Below, piece after piece: positions 9,185 through 18,399 of a stretch of DNA of 64,000 nucleotides (position 1 is its first letter; each line of letters begins with the position of its first letter). Below the pieces are notes generated by a model. The model worked only from the letters and a program-made list of their open reading frames with translations. It did not search any database and had not been told where the DNA came from. The DNA is from Entomobacter blattae (lineage in GTDB: Bacteria; Pseudomonadota; Alphaproteobacteria; Acetobacterales; Acetobacteraceae): positions 847,001 to 911,000 of the forward strand of contig NZ_CP060244.1 in assembly GCF_014672835.1 (NCBI RefSeq). The letters run 5' to 3'. The position numbers and the translations under genes were made by a program.

Positions 9185-9375
9185 ATCCCTATCTAAAAGC
9201 AGAAATTGAAAAGCTTGAGCAATTAAAAGTGGTCTTAGTTCTCGGAACCATTGCTTATCACGCTGTTTTATTGTCTCAAGGGAAAACTATTCGGAACAGT
9301 CCTTTTAAACCTGGCCAGCACCTTGCTTTTTCTTCACTCAGCACTTTGCTCTTTCTTTACAATGAACATGAGTAA
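9184..9375 (+). pseudogene. Uracil-DNA glycosylase fragment
   Basis: Immediately after the Nudix stop, a frame without a start codon reads NPYLKAEIEKLEQLKVVLVL, then GTIAYHAVL. This fits the conserved PYL-x-x-E-[IL] ... V-x-L-G-x-[IV]-A-[FHY] block of family 4/5 uracil-DNA glycosylases. The catalytic N-terminal part (GEAPG region) is missing, and the frame ends at a TAA soon after the PGQHLAF segment. A relic; the intact gene should be elsewhere in the genome. Confidence 0.6.
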
Positions 9376-9610
9376 ACAGTATTAATATTAGTAAACAGTC
9401 ATCATGGCCTGCATGATAATCTTTGAGCCTATTAGGAAAAGAATTTTTTTAAAAAGGGCCTGGCCGAAACTTTTAGGGAAGGGCCGATACGATAGGGGCT
9501 TTTTGCGGAGATTGGGCCTGGGGGCAGGAATTTCGAGGCCTCAAGTAAAAACCATCTAAAATCTAAAATAAAAGCTCAAAATAAAAGTCTAGAATGAAAC
9601 CATGAGATAA

Positions 9611-9883
9611 AAATACCCTGGTAAACAAGGCATAAATTTTAAGGGAGTCTTTTATTTTGGAGCTCATTGCTTACAGCCGCTAACTGGTCATGCTCTTGCT
9701 TTAGCGGGGTACGAAGTCTCATCCTATAGTCCAAAAAAGTGCGAGTTAAGCAGTGGAGCTGGTTTTATAGAATTTTTTTCCTGTAAGCAAGACTGGCATA
9801 GCCCTTCAATTTCTACTACTCCAGATAGGAAAGACCCTTCTGCTTTTTCTCAGTGGAGAGGAGTTGATGCCTTAGTTTTTTAG
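9611..9883 (+). other. 90-codon open frame without start codon, unrecognised
   Basis: A stop-free plus-strand frame with protein-like composition (segments GVFYFGAHCLQPLTGHALAL and FSCKQDWHSP) has no ATG/GTG/TTG start with a ribosome site. It lies between the uracil-glycosylase and nusB relics, so it is probably another gene fragment. I do not recognise the family. Confidence 0.3.
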
Positions 9884-10084
9884 AGAATATAGGCTTTTTT
9901 TATAAAACTCTTTTAGTCAATTAGGCATCTATTTCCAGATAAAACGGCTAGAAATTTCTCTTCATAATCGGCAATATTATCACCGGTCTCAATACTATCC
10001 CCACTCTGTACAAGAGGACGTTGATGAATAGATGTAGACTGGTTAGAGCGCATTTATTTACGCAGCCGATAAATATCGACACTC

Positions 10085-10292
10085 TGCAATAATGCGGAAT
10101 GGTCTCTTAATCGTATTGATCCTGTTTTAAAATCTTTGCTCTGTATGGCTATTATAGAATTATACGCCTTTAAGGAAACCCCATCGCGGGTAGTGATTAA
10201 TGAGTATATTAATGTAGCCCATAGTTTTTTTCCGGTGATGAGCCAAAAATGGCGAATGGTATTTTAAATACAATAGATAGGGCCACAAGAAT
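10085..10292 (+). pseudogene. nusB: nusB 3'-part remnant
   Basis: From 10100 the frame reads WSLNRIDPVLKSLL, then FKETPSRVVINEYINVAHSF. These are the hallmark C-terminal motifs of NusB (W-x-[LI]-x-R-[LI]-D-x-[VI]-[LA] and P-x-x-V-x-I-N-E-[YF]-[VI]-[ED]). A frameshift follows, then MANGILNTIDR, matching the family's F-[VI]-N-G-[VI]-L-D-x-[IL]. The N-terminal half is not recognisable. NusB is a transcription antitermination factor normally beside ribH, which is absent here, so this is a displaced decayed copy. Confidence 0.75.
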
Positions 10293-10472
10293 AGGGGAAG
10301 ACCCTTGCTGTAATATCCACCCAATGTTCTCGCACCTTGTTCTAGCACTCGTTCTTACACCTTTTTTTGGGGCTTATTCTGGTCCCTTTTTATAGCCCGT
10401 TTTCTGGCCTCTATCTTACAAGAGACCAGAAATGCATTTAGGGTTAAATATATTTAGGGTTTGGACAAGGAG

Positions 10473-11849
10473 TTAGGCCCCTTCGTGAACACGGATGAGT
10501 TTTTTATTAACAAATTCATGAACTCCCAGTTCAGCAAGCTCACGCCCGTAGCCGGAAATTTTAACGCCTCCGAATGGCAAATCCGGTGCTGTCCAGGTAG
10601 ACTGGTTAATAAAGACCATACCAGTTTCAATCTGCCGAGCCAGCGCCTTACCGTGCTCGACATTTTCAGTGATGATAGAACCACCCAAGCCAAAGGGAGA
10701 ATCGTTGGCAAGCTCTACGGCTGCTTTGTCATCAGGCACGCGGAAGATCATGGCCACTGGGCCAAAGAATTCTTCATAATAAACAGGGTTGCTTTTAGCG
10801 ATATCGGTCAGGATAGTGGGTTCAATAAAAGCCCCTGGCCGTTGAATGCGATGGCCACCCAGAATAACCTTGGCACCATTCTTTACAGCACGGTCGATTT
10901 GCTGTTGTAAGCCCACGGCAGCGCTTTCAGAACATACAGGCCCAAGTGTTGTGGATTTATCCATAGGGTCACCGGGTTCCAGTTTGGCCAGCTCTTCTTT
11001 AAAGCGGCGGATGAATTCATCAGCAACTTTTTCAACCACGATAAAGCGTTTGGCGGCAACACAGCACTGCCCGGTGTTATTCATACGCCCCCAGACCGCC
11101 CATTTAATGGCCTTGTCCATGTTGGCATCTTCCAAAACGATAAAGGCATCGCTGCCGCCCAGCTCCATGGTGGATTTTTTAAGAGCCTTTCCTGCTTCGG
11201 AAGCCACAGCCGCCCCGCCTTTTTCACCCCCGGTAAGGGCTACCCCCTTGATACGGGGATCAGCAATAATTTTTTCAATTTGAGGCCGTGTGGCAAAGAC
11301 GTTTGAATAAAGGCCTTTAGGGGCTCCTGCCTCAAGCAGAAGGGCTTCAAAGGCTTTGGCACTTTGCGGAACGTTTGAGGCATGCTTAACAATCAGCACG
11401 TTTCCAGCCATCAGGTTTGGGCCTGCAATGCGGGCAAGCTGGTAATAAGGAAAGTTCCATGGCTGAACACCAAATAGAATGCCAATGGGCTGGCTTTCAA
11501 TAATCGCTTCTCCGCCTTCTTTCGGGTGGATTTTTCTAGGGGCTAGGAATTTTTCGGTGTTTTCAGCGTAATAGTCCAAAATATCGGCCGAAAGTTCTAC
11601 TTCTCCAATGGCGTCGCCAATCAGCTTGCCCATTTCAAGAGTAAGAATTTTGGCGTATTTATCGATATCTTTACGAAGAAGGCTGGCTGCTTTGCTCAGT
11701 ATTTTTCCTCGTTCAGCATAAGAAAGGGTTTTCCAGTGGGTGAATTCTTTTTGAGCCTGGCTGATAACATCCTCCAGCTCAGAATCTGTAAGGTCTGAAA
11801 AGGCTTTAACTTTTTCATTATTGAATGGATTGATGGTTTCATATGCCAT
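10473..11849 (-). CDS. Aldehyde dehydrogenase, succinate-semialdehyde dehydrogenase-like
   Basis: 458 residues, normal for this family. The N-terminal INPFNNE is typical of Sad/YneI-type SSADHs. Cofactor region: GVQPWNFPYYQ and KHASNVP. Catalytic Glu lies in MELGGSDAF and catalytic Cys in NTGQCCVAAKRF. The C-terminus PFGGVKISGYGRELAELGVH is conserved. It should oxidise a semialdehyde (probably succinic semialdehyde) with NAD(P)+ in the cytoplasm. It appears monocistronic. The substrate is inferred from family resemblance; a broader aldehyde-detoxifying role is possible. Confidence 0.88.
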   Translation of the reverse strand: MAYETINPFNNEKVKAFSDLTDSELEDVISQAQKEFTHWKTLSYAERGKILSKAASLLRKDIDKYAKILTLEMGKLIGDAIGEVELSADILDYYAENTEKFLAPRKIHPKEGGEAIIESQPIGILFGVQPWNFPYYQLARIAGPNLMAGNVLIVKHASNVPQSAKAFEALLLEAGAPKGLYSNVFATRPQIEKIIADPRIKGVALTGGEKGGAAVASEAGKALKKSTMELGGSDAFIVLEDANMDKAIKWAVWGRMNNTGQCCVAAKRFIVVEKVADEFIRRFKEELAKLEPGDPMDKSTTLGPVCSESAAVGLQQQIDRAVKNGAKVILGGHRIQRPGAFIEPTILTDIAKSNPVYYEEFFGPVAMIFRVPDDKAAVELANDSPFGLGGSIITENVEHGKALARQIETGMVFINQSTWTAPDLPFGGVKISGYGRELAELGVHEFVNKKLIRVHEGA

Positions 11850-12066
11850 AACAAGAAATGTCCTAAAGTATATAGTAAGTGTATAGTTTTTCAGTTGTTG
11901 ATATTCAGAATAAATTCTTTCTTGCGTTTGTGCTAGATCAATGTTGGCACAAAAGGCGCAAGAACATTCTGCAGCAAAATCGTTGAATAAAATGCTGCCT
12001 TATTCATATCGGGTTTTTTGTGTCGAAAATAGTATTTGTCACAATTTCTTGATCGAATAGGTGGGG

Positions 12067-12687
12067 TTATAAGCTATTTTCTGCCATGAGCCATGCGTTC
12101 CATGCAGGCCAATTCGCAATAATTTCTGCCATAAGGCCATAGCCTTCTTCGTTAGGATGCAGACCATCATAATGGTGGAGAATAGCCTGCCAGGTGGGGT
12201 TATCCTGCAAAAGGGGAATAAGCGAAAGATAGGGGATGTGCAGCCTCTGGCACAGAGCTGCTAAACCATCCGAAACCGCTTTAACATCCTCCAGGCGGCG
12301 GCGGTCTTCTCGCACGGGGGCGGGGCCAATCATAAGGCAGGGAAATGTCTTGGTGGCTTCTGTAAGGATGGATTCGGAATTTTGAAGGGTTTCTGTAAGC
12401 GGGATAGCCAGCTGGTCGGCATGTTTTCTGGCACAGTCATTCAGTCCAAAGGCAAAGATAAGGCGGGTGGTTGTATGAGGTTGAAGGGCCTTTTGCACCT
12501 CTTTTTGCCAGCGGTGTAGGATATCAGCTGAGGTATTTCCTCCCACGCCCAGGAGAGTGTTGGTCAAGGCCAAGGCAGGAAAGCGTTTTTGGGTAAAGGT
12601 AACAACCCTGTTACACCACCCGATGTGGGTGGCATCTCCCGTGGCTTCAATATAGCTATCTCCTATAAAGATCAGGTTTTCCATCAC
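12067..12687 (-). CDS. SGNH/GDSL-family hydrolase
   Basis: 206 residues. Block I GDSYIEA carries the catalytic Ser, GxN-type block III is FAFGLNDCA, and the C-terminal D-G-L-H-P motif (YDGLHPNEEGY) supplies the catalytic Asp/His. There is no signal peptide, so it acts in the cytoplasm. It is an esterase or lipase of unknown substrate. The start is GTG at 12687 or ATG at 12684; neither has a strong ribosome site. Confidence 0.8.
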   Translation of the reverse strand: MMENLIFIGDSYIEATGDATHIGWCNRVVTFTQKRFPALALTNTLLGVGGNTSADILHRWQKEVQKALQPHTTTRLIFAFGLNDCARKHADQLAIPLTETLQNSESILTEATKTFPCLMIGPAPVREDRRRLEDVKAVSDGLAALCQRLHIPYLSLIPLLQDNPTWQAILHHYDGLHPNEEGYGLMAEIIANWPAWNAWLMAENSL

Positions 12688-13048
12688 GAAAAATTAATCA
12701 TTTTTGGTGAGTGCTGCAAAAGAATGCTTACCCAACCCCCTTCATTTACAGTTTTTGACAGGAGCAGGTTTGTAGGCAAGAAAGATCCTAGAGAGAAAAA
12801 GGGCTTTACAGAACAGCGTGCGATAAGAAAGTGCTTCTTACCCCTTCATTCCTGAGGTTTTATATCAGTTTTTCAGTATAGGCCATAAGAAAGCACCCAT
12901 TCAATAGAAGATCTGAAAGGGAGGGAACCGTAAAGGGCCCTTGGGCCTTCATGGCTATGAGGTTTTTATGATAGCAGGGCTGATTATAAGGTTAATACAA
13001 ACAGTTCCAAGCATGAAGGTAAAGGTTTAAATGGTGTGGATCAGTTGA
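12688..13048. other. Spacer, upstream region of the SGNH hydrolase
   Basis: No gene recognised. Two degenerate copies of a pyrimidine-rich stretch containing CTTACC and CCCCTTCATT occur at about 12724-12750 and 12834-12852, like the imperfect direct repeats in other spacers of the window. Confidence 0.3.
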
Positions 13049-13390
13049 CTGGTTGCAGGTATTTTGGAAGTGGTTTGGGCAGCAGTCACGAAGGAGTCTA
13101 TCGGTTTTAGCAGGCTTGTTCTGACCGTGGTTACAAGTGTGGGGAGAGTGGTCAGTGTTGCCTGCCTTGCTTACGCCGGAAAATTTATTTCCTGTAAAAT
13201 TTATTCCCCGTAAAATCTATTTCTCTGAGGGTAACCTATGCTTTATGGAGAGATATTGGCATTATCGGCTCCATTCTTCTCGGGGTGCTCTTTTTGGGGA
13301 GACCCTAATAATATGAGATACAAGGTTGTGTAGTAGCGATGATGATTGTAGCCCTTGTTAGTCTCAAACTTTATTCTCAAACTGGCAGTC
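13049..13390 (+). pseudogene. Small multidrug resistance (SugE/EmrE-type) transporter remnant
   Basis: The frame at 13049 reads LVAGILEVVWAAVTKESIGF, matching transmembrane helix 1 of the SMR family, including the membrane-embedded Glu (L-E-V-x-W-A). After a disrupted middle, GIIGSILLGVLFLGRP (helix 3 and the loop to helix 4) and MMIVALVSLKLYSQ (helix 4, normally G-[IL]-x-x-L-K-L) follow in shifted frames. Order and spacing suit a ~105-residue SMR protein. The middle is expanded by a 3 x 16-bp repeat (13180-13227). Confidence 0.7.
13180..13227. repeat. 16-bp tandem repeat, three copies
   Basis: Three adjacent 16-bp units (AAAATTTATTTCCTGT and two variants) occupy 13180-13195, 13196-13211 and 13212-13227, inside the decayed SMR transporter gene. 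The extra copies interrupt the normal helix-2 region, so they look like duplications that arose after inactivation or caused it. Confidence 0.75.
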
Positions 13391-14228
13391 CATTAAGCTG
13401 GCTACGATAGCCCTGGGATGGGGGCTTACACATATCTTTTCAAAGAAATGAGGTCTTTTGTTTTTTATAACCTGTCGAGCCAATGTCTCTTTTCAAATTC
13501 TTTATCTCTTTAATCCGCTCTTGTTTTTGGCAGATTTTTAGCAAGGTGGAATCCTCCCTCTCAACTTTCCTCTCCCTCTCCCTCAATGTTATGGGCTTCA
13601 CTCTCTGGTAATGTTTAAAATACTTAATGCTTAAAATATTGGGGTCAATCTTAAAATAACGTGGCTGCTCTCAGTAAGGGAATTCTCTAAATTAGAAATC
13701 TTATTCACTAAATGACAAAAGGTTTAAGGTAAGCTTCCTTATAAATATTATAACATCATCCTAGCTGCCCTTAACTTCTTTATCCGGCCTTAATATTTTA
13801 TGCAGCTTTTCTTTTCCTCTTTTTAGGTGTGCGTGTTGCGGGTTTTGCAGGACGACCCCTAGACGATATCCTTAGGCGATACCCCTAGTCTCGTACCTCT
13901 GGGCGATAGATTGACACATTGTGTTACCATAGAGTGTGGGTCTATTGGCTCTAGCTGGCATAATGGTTTTGTATATTTTTCAACATAATCAGTTTTCCGT
14001 ACAACCAGTTTTTTGTTGTTCAGGTTTATTGACTTAATGGGATTGATTGAACTGGATTGATGATAGTTAAAAAAGAGCGATAACCATAAAAATTCCTGTT
14101 TGGTGAGGCAATAATTTAGTCATGTCATGTAATAAATATTGGTCTGCAATAAACAGACGCTCCTTTTCGAGGGTCTGTTGGAGAAAGTAGGGGTCAGAAA
14201 ATGGTGGAGCTTCTTCCAATCTCACCTC
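13391..14228. other. Spacer with degenerate repeats, no gene seen
   Basis: AT-rich. Degenerate repeats around 13846-13912 are variants of CCCCTAG-x-CGATA. It also contains one copy of a dispersed repeat (13968-14046). No coding frame with family features was found. Confidence 0.35.
13968..14046. repeat. Dispersed degenerate repeat, copy 1
   Basis: Sequence with the cores TTTTCAACATAA, CCAGTTTTT and GTTCAGGTT is clearly related to 53628-53690. Copy 1 has an internal duplication of the CAGTTTT segment. On the minus strand both copies could encode a short similar peptide containing NLNNxKLV, so it may be a fragment of an unrecognised gene rather than a mobile element. Confidence 0.5.
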
Positions 14229-15032
14229 TTAGAAATAGCTTATCCTGTCGACAGGTTTGGTAAGGGGGGTATTTTTATGGTAATTTTTGACCATCATCTC
14301 TATCGTCTGTTCCAGAAGAGCTAGGTCTTGCTCTCGAGAAAGACGATGCTCCCCGTCTTTGATGAGAATGGTGTGGACATCCTCGCTTTCAAGGGCTTTG
14401 GACAGTTCTAGAGAGTAAGAGTAAGGCACGTCCGTGTCCTTTTCTCCATGGAGAAGTCTTACAGGGCAGTGCAGAGGAATAGGTTTGTCCATCAGCAGGT
14501 TATTTTGGCCGCTATCCATCAGGCGCTGCGTAATTGTAATGGGGTCAGCATGGTTGGAATAGGTTTTGCATAGTCCGGTTTGGTCCAGGGCTTCCTTTTC
14601 AAAAGAGGAGAGGGTTTGATAGAGGTGGCGGGTCACATCCACTGCTGCAGCAATCCCTACAAACCCCATAATGCGCTCGGGGCGTTCTAGTGCGGCGAGC
14701 AACCCCACCCATACCCCAATAGAAGAGCCTACAAACAGTAAAGGGCCTTCAGTAAAATTATCAATGCCCAATAAGGTATCTTCTTTCCAGTCTGTCAGGG
14801 TGCATTCTGTAAAATTGCCATCGCTCATCCCATGGCCTCTGTAATCCATTCGGAGGATACCCAACTTATATTTCATGGCCACATCAAGCAGGAAGTTGCC
14901 TTTCGTACTTTCCAGCGAGCTGGCAAGGCCATGTAAAAAAACAAGTGTGGGGGGTTGCCCTCTCATGGTTCTGATATTGAGGGTCATGTCCTTACCACGG
15001 ATTTTAGGATGGTGCAGCTGTTCCATTTCCAT
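14229..15032 (-). CDS. Alpha/beta hydrolase
   Basis: 267 residues with the alpha/beta hydrolase fold: FLHGLASSLESTKG (oxyanion region), MDYRGHGMSDG, nucleophile elbow GSSIG, LLHGEKDTDVPYS with the acid, and the final catalytic His in DGEHRLSR. There is no signal peptide. It resembles ABHD-type serine hydrolases or thioesterases; the substrate is unknown. Single gene, divergent from queE. Confidence 0.82.
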   Translation of the reverse strand: MEMEQLHHPKIRGKDMTLNIRTMRGQPPTLVFLHGLASSLESTKGNFLLDVAMKYKLGILRMDYRGHGMSDGNFTECTLTDWKEDTLLGIDNFTEGPLLFVGSSIGVWVGLLAALERPERIMGFVGIAAAVDVTRHLYQTLSSFEKEALDQTGLCKTYSNHADPITITQRLMDSGQNNLLMDKPIPLHCPVRLLHGEKDTDVPYSYSLELSKALESEDVHTILIKDGEHRLSREQDLALLEQTIEMMVKNYHKNTPLTKPVDRISYF

Positions 15033-15345
15033 TGAGTATAATATCCTGAAAAGAGTAATGATTCTGTACCGTGTGGGTTTCTGCCTTTAGTATTCATACG
15101 CAAAAACATAAACGTAGTTGCGCGTAGACAGTGGGAAATTGTCTGACAAGCCCTGTGATTATAAGAGAGAATAAATATGTTCTGCAAATTTTCTTGTAAA
15201 GAGTTTTGGGGGGCATTCTAGAGAAATTGTGCTTGATATGCGAATAAGGATAGGGGTAAAAACCGCAACAGGCTGTTTTTGATTAACAGGCTTTGTTTTT
15301 ATTGTCTCACCTCCTTACAAGGCTTAAGGGTTCTTACAAAGCTCA
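15033..15345. other. Divergent promoter region between the alpha/beta hydrolase and queE
   Basis: A 313-bp spacer that must hold promoters for both sides. I looked for a preQ1 riboswitch before queE and saw no convincing one (no short C-rich hairpin with an A-rich tail next to the ribosome site). Confidence 0.35.
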
Positions 15346-15993
15346 ATGGTTTATAGTGTCAAAGAAATTTTCCTGACCCTTCAGGGGGAGGGCCACCAAA
15401 GTGGGCGTGTAGCGGTGTTCTGCCGTTTTTCAGGATGTAACCTGTGGAACGGGCGTGAACAAGACCGCAGTCAGGCCCAATGCCGTTTTTGTGATACGGA
15501 TTTTGTGGGAACGGATGGAGAGGGGGGTGGGCGTTTTGCTCATGAAAACGCCTTGGCCCATGCTATTGAAGCCTGCTGGGGGGAGCGTTCTGGCCGCCGC
15601 TATGTGGTGCTCACAGGGGGCGAGCCTTTGCTTCAGGTGGATCTTGCTCTTATTGAAGCTTTGCAGGAAAAAGGCTTTGAAGTGGCGGTAGAAACCAACG
15701 GTACTTTACCTGTCCCTCAGCAGATTGATTGGATTTGTGTCAGCCCCAAGGGGTATACTCCCCTCATGCAGTGCTCTGGTCATGAGCTCAAGCTTGTCTA
15801 TCCGCAAGAAAGCCCCCAGATGGAAGAGGTTGATCCGGCCTTCTTCCTTTCCCTTTCTTTTCAGCATTTTTGGCTTCAACCACAGGATGGGCCAAACCAG
15901 CAGCACAATATTGAACGCGCTACGGCCTATTGTCTGAACCATCCTGAGTGGAAGCTTTCCCTGCAAACCCATAAGTTGATAGGAATTCCATAA
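15346..15993 (+). CDS. queE: 7-carboxy-7-deazaguanine synthase
   Basis: Radical-SAM enzyme that converts 6-carboxy-tetrahydropterin to 7-carboxy-7-deazaguanine for queuosine/preQ0 synthesis. 215 residues; the N-terminus YSVKEIFLTLQGEG is diagnostic. The cluster-binding cysteines have the extended spacing C-x14-C-x2-C (CNLW ... CRFC) used by QueE. VLTGGEPLLQ and VETNGT follow, and the C-terminus LQTHKLIGIP is conserved. First gene of queE-queC-queD; queC starts four bases after its stop. Confidence 0.95.
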   Translation: MVYSVKEIFLTLQGEGHQSGRVAVFCRFSGCNLWNGREQDRSQAQCRFCDTDFVGTDGEGGGRFAHENALAHAIEACWGERSGRRYVVLTGGEPLLQVDLALIEALQEKGFEVAVETNGTLPVPQQIDWICVSPKGYTPLMQCSGHELKLVYPQESPQMEEVDPAFFLSLSFQHFWLQPQDGPNQQHNIERATAYCLNHPEWKLSLQTHKLIGIP

Positions 15994-15996
15994 TCC

Positions 15997-16740
15997 ATGT
16001 CTTCTTCTGTTGCTGAGTCTCATAAAGCGGCCTTGCTGTTATTTTCTGGTGGGCAGGATTCTGCAACATGCCTGGCTTGGGCGCTTGATCGTTTTGAGCG
16101 GGTTGAAACGGTGGGTTTTTCCTATGGGCAGCGCCATGTGGTGGAAATGGAGTGTCGTATTCATCTGCGGGAAGGGATAAAACGCCTCAATCCCCAATGG
16201 CAGCAAAGATGCGGGGAAGACCATGTGCTGGATTTATCGGTTCTGGGAGCGCTTTCCCAAACGGCTTTGACGGGTCAAGCGGAAAAGATTTTTGAGAAAG
16301 ATGGCCTTCCCAATACTTTTGTGCCGGCCCGCAATCTTATTTTTTTAACCTTTGCCTCGGCCTTGGCTTATCGGCGGGATATTCGCCATATCATTGGTGG
16401 CATGTGCGAGACAGATTATTCTGGCTACCCAGATTGTCGAGATGACACCATAAAGGCTCTTCAGGTGGCCTTGAATTTAGGGATGGACAGGCGTTTTGTG
16501 GTGCATACCCCTTTAATGTGGCGCGATAAGGCTGCCACCTGGCAGCTGGCGGACTCCCTTGGTGGGCAACCTCTTGTGGAGCTTATTAACCATGAAAGTC
16601 ACAGTTGTTATTTGGGAGAGAGAACCCACAGGCATGAATGGGGGTATGGCTGTGGCCATTGCCCGGCTTGTGAGCTGCGTCGCTCAGGATGGGACCGTTA
16701 TCAGGCCCTGCAGGGAGCGCAAGAGAGGAGAAAAGAATGA
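15997..16740 (+). CDS. queC: 7-cyano-7-deazaguanine synthase
   Basis: ATP-dependent enzyme that turns 7-carboxy-7-deazaguanine into preQ0. 247 residues. The PP-loop [15 protein letters not shown] binds ATP, and SYGQRH follows. [15 protein letters not shown] is the family core. Zinc ligands are in the C-terminal cluster CYLG ... CGHCPAC. Overlaps queD by an ATGA, so translation is coupled. Confidence 0.95.
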   Translation: MSSSVAESHKAALLLFSGGQDSATCLAWALDRFERVETVGFSYGQRHVVEMECRIHLREGIKRLNPQWQQRCGEDHVLDLSVLGALSQTALTGQAEKIFEKDGLPNTFVPARNLIFLTFASALAYRRDIRHIIGGMCETDYSGYPDCRDDTIKALQVALNLGMDRRFVVHTPLMWRDKAATWQLADSLGGQPLVELINHESHSCYLGERTHRHEWGYGCGHCPACELRRSGWDRYQALQGAQERRKE

Positions 16741-17276
16741 AACCGGAAATGGTTTTTACCCGGCGGTTTTCTATGGGCCATCGCTTGATCCATTCAGGGA
16801 GCGATGTCTGCGCTCTGCCACATGGCCATAATGAATATGTTAAAGTGTATTTGCATCCCGTGCAAACCGTAAGGCTGGATGGCCGGGCCAACATGATTCA
16901 GGCTTTTTCTGAGGCTAAATCCACCTGGCATCGTTTTGTAGACACCAAGATTGATCACGCCCTGCAACTTTCAGAGGATGACCCGTTGCTGGAGTGGTTT
17001 TTTACCCATGAACCCCAGCGTGCCCAGCGGATTATGGTGACCCCTGGGGATCCCACCACCGAGCTTACCGCCTGCCTACTTCTTGCCAAGCTGAATGCCT
17101 TTTTGCAGGCGAATGGGAATATTTTGGCCTGCCAGAAAATCATGCTGGAAGAAACCCCCACCAATACCGTAACCTATGAGGGCAATCCCCATGATTTTCT
17201 GCCCCTCTCTGATAGGGCAGAGAATGAACGCTGGTGGTGCCGCCCCGATATGAGTATTGCAGATTGTAAGAATTAA
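16737..17276 (+). CDS. queD: 6-carboxy-5,6,7,8-tetrahydropterin synthase, QueD-like
   Basis: PTPS-family enzyme making 6-carboxy-tetrahydropterin from dihydroneopterin triphosphate. 179 residues from the ATG overlapping the queC stop, with AGAGGAGAAAAG just upstream; a longer frame from 16689 is less likely. Zinc His and catalytic Cys are seen in GHRLIH and [21 protein letters not shown] is the C-terminal Glu motif. Longer than the ~120-residue minimal QueD, as in the alphaproteobacterial subgroup. The stop is 44 bp before the heptanucleotide array. Confidence 0.88.
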   Translation: MKPEMVFTRRFSMGHRLIHSGSDVCALPHGHNEYVKVYLHPVQTVRLDGRANMIQAFSEAKSTWHRFVDTKIDHALQLSEDDPLLEWFFTHEPQRAQRIMVTPGDPTTELTACLLLAKLNAFLQANGNILACQKIMLEETPTNTVTYEGNPHDFLPLSDRAENERWWCRPDMSIADCKN

Positions 17277-17320
17277 TCGTTCGATGAGGGTTGCAAGAGT
17301 GGTGGAAAAGGGTCAATGTT

Positions 17321-17600
17321 GCCCAAAGCCCAAAGCCCAAAGCCCAAAGCCCAAAGCCCAAAGCCCAAAGCCCAAAGCCCAAAGCCCAAAGCCCAAAGCC
17401 CAAAGCCCAAAGCCCAAAGCCCAAAGCCCAAAGCCCAAAGCCCAAAGCCCAAAGCCCAAAGCCCAAAGCCCAAAGCCCAAAGCCCAAAGCCCAAAGCCCA
17501 AAGCCCAAAGCCCAAAGCCCAAAGCCCAAAGCCCAAAGCCCAAAGCCCAAAGCCCAAAGCCCAAAGCCCAAAGCCCAAAGCCCAAAGCCCAAAGCCCAGA
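17321..17600. repeat. Heptanucleotide tandem array, 39 perfect copies of GCCCAAA
   Basis: Thirty-nine uninterrupted copies run from 17321 to 17593, followed by one variant unit (GCCCAGA). Because 7 is not a multiple of 3, the array is open in all frames on both strands, encoding PKAQSPK-type heptads on + and GFGLWAL-type heptads on -. A change of one unit shifts the frame, as in phase-variable tracts, but I see no convincing gene spanning it. It lies 45 bp after queD. Perfect identity means recent expansion or continuous homogenisation by slippage. Confidence 0.97.
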
Positions 17601-18399
17601 TAGCGCTCTAAAGGCTAGGAAAACGGTAGAACCAGCTATTGTCTACCTCTACAGGAACCTCTTAGGTTCAAACTCCCTCTTCCTTACATATGTTCCCCCC
17701 AGTGATTTTCCCCGTGGTGTTCGCTGTGATTTTAATAGAAAAACTCCTCTCATTGTGCTACGTTATATCCTAGGGCGTGCTGTGACACGGTGCTATTCTA
17801 CCCGCCGTAGCCTGACATTTGTTTGTCTGAGCGCAATATGGGTTCTGGTAGGCCCATCAGCGTGCCTAACTCTCCTCCTCTTTATTTTTAAACGGTTGTA
17901 AACTACCTACAGGGCAGAGTTTTTCTGCTGCCTGAGCAGGCGTCTGAGCTTTTTTTGCCTATTGACTCATTTGCTCAAGAATGGACGGGTTATGGAGAGG
18001 GATAAGGCCATTGATTGGGTGTAGAAAAATGGACGTATGGTATTCCCACTTTAGCCTTAACAGGGGCGTGATGCGGTTATCCAATAGTCAGGTGGGGTGA
18101 ATATGCGGATTTATTGGCATTTCAAAATCCTCTTCCTATAAGCGATTATACACTATTTCAGTATATACTATTCCAGAAAAAACCGGATCTATTTAACGCC
18201 ACGGGACGCAGGGGCTGGATATTAGCAGAGGCCTGGATGTTCAATCAGCGCCATTAATGCTCCAATCACGGAATCTGATGGTGCCGTTTTACAAATCCGC
18301 TTCGTCAGAGTTGCAGAGAGGCGCTTGTTATTCGTGATGAAAACAGGTGAGCTTAAAGGAGGCGCGTAAATTCTTTAAAACAGTGAAGAGGGAAAGGTG
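17601..18399. other. Spacer after the heptanucleotide array, possibly eroded coding DNA
   Basis: No intact gene. Around 17950-18250 one plus frame interrupted by three stops stays protein-like (EKWTYGIPTLALTGA, then VRWGEYADLLAFQNPLPI, then RRGWILAEAWMFNQ), which suggests a decayed gene that I cannot identify. A 13-14 bp direct repeat (ACTATTTCAG/ACTATTCCAG) lies at about 18150-18176. Confidence 0.35.

Noticed and set aside
15033-15345. preQ1 riboswitch before queE
   Set aside because: No convincing aptamer features in the sequence; the operon may be constitutive.
17321-17600. CRISPR array
   Set aside because: The unit is 7 bp with no spacers and no cas genes nearby; it is a simple tandem repeat.
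17257-17901. Frames of 90-214 codons spanning the heptanucleotide array on both strands
   Set aside because: They are open only because the 7-bp unit has no stop in any frame. Sequence outside the array shows no family features and no good ribosome site.
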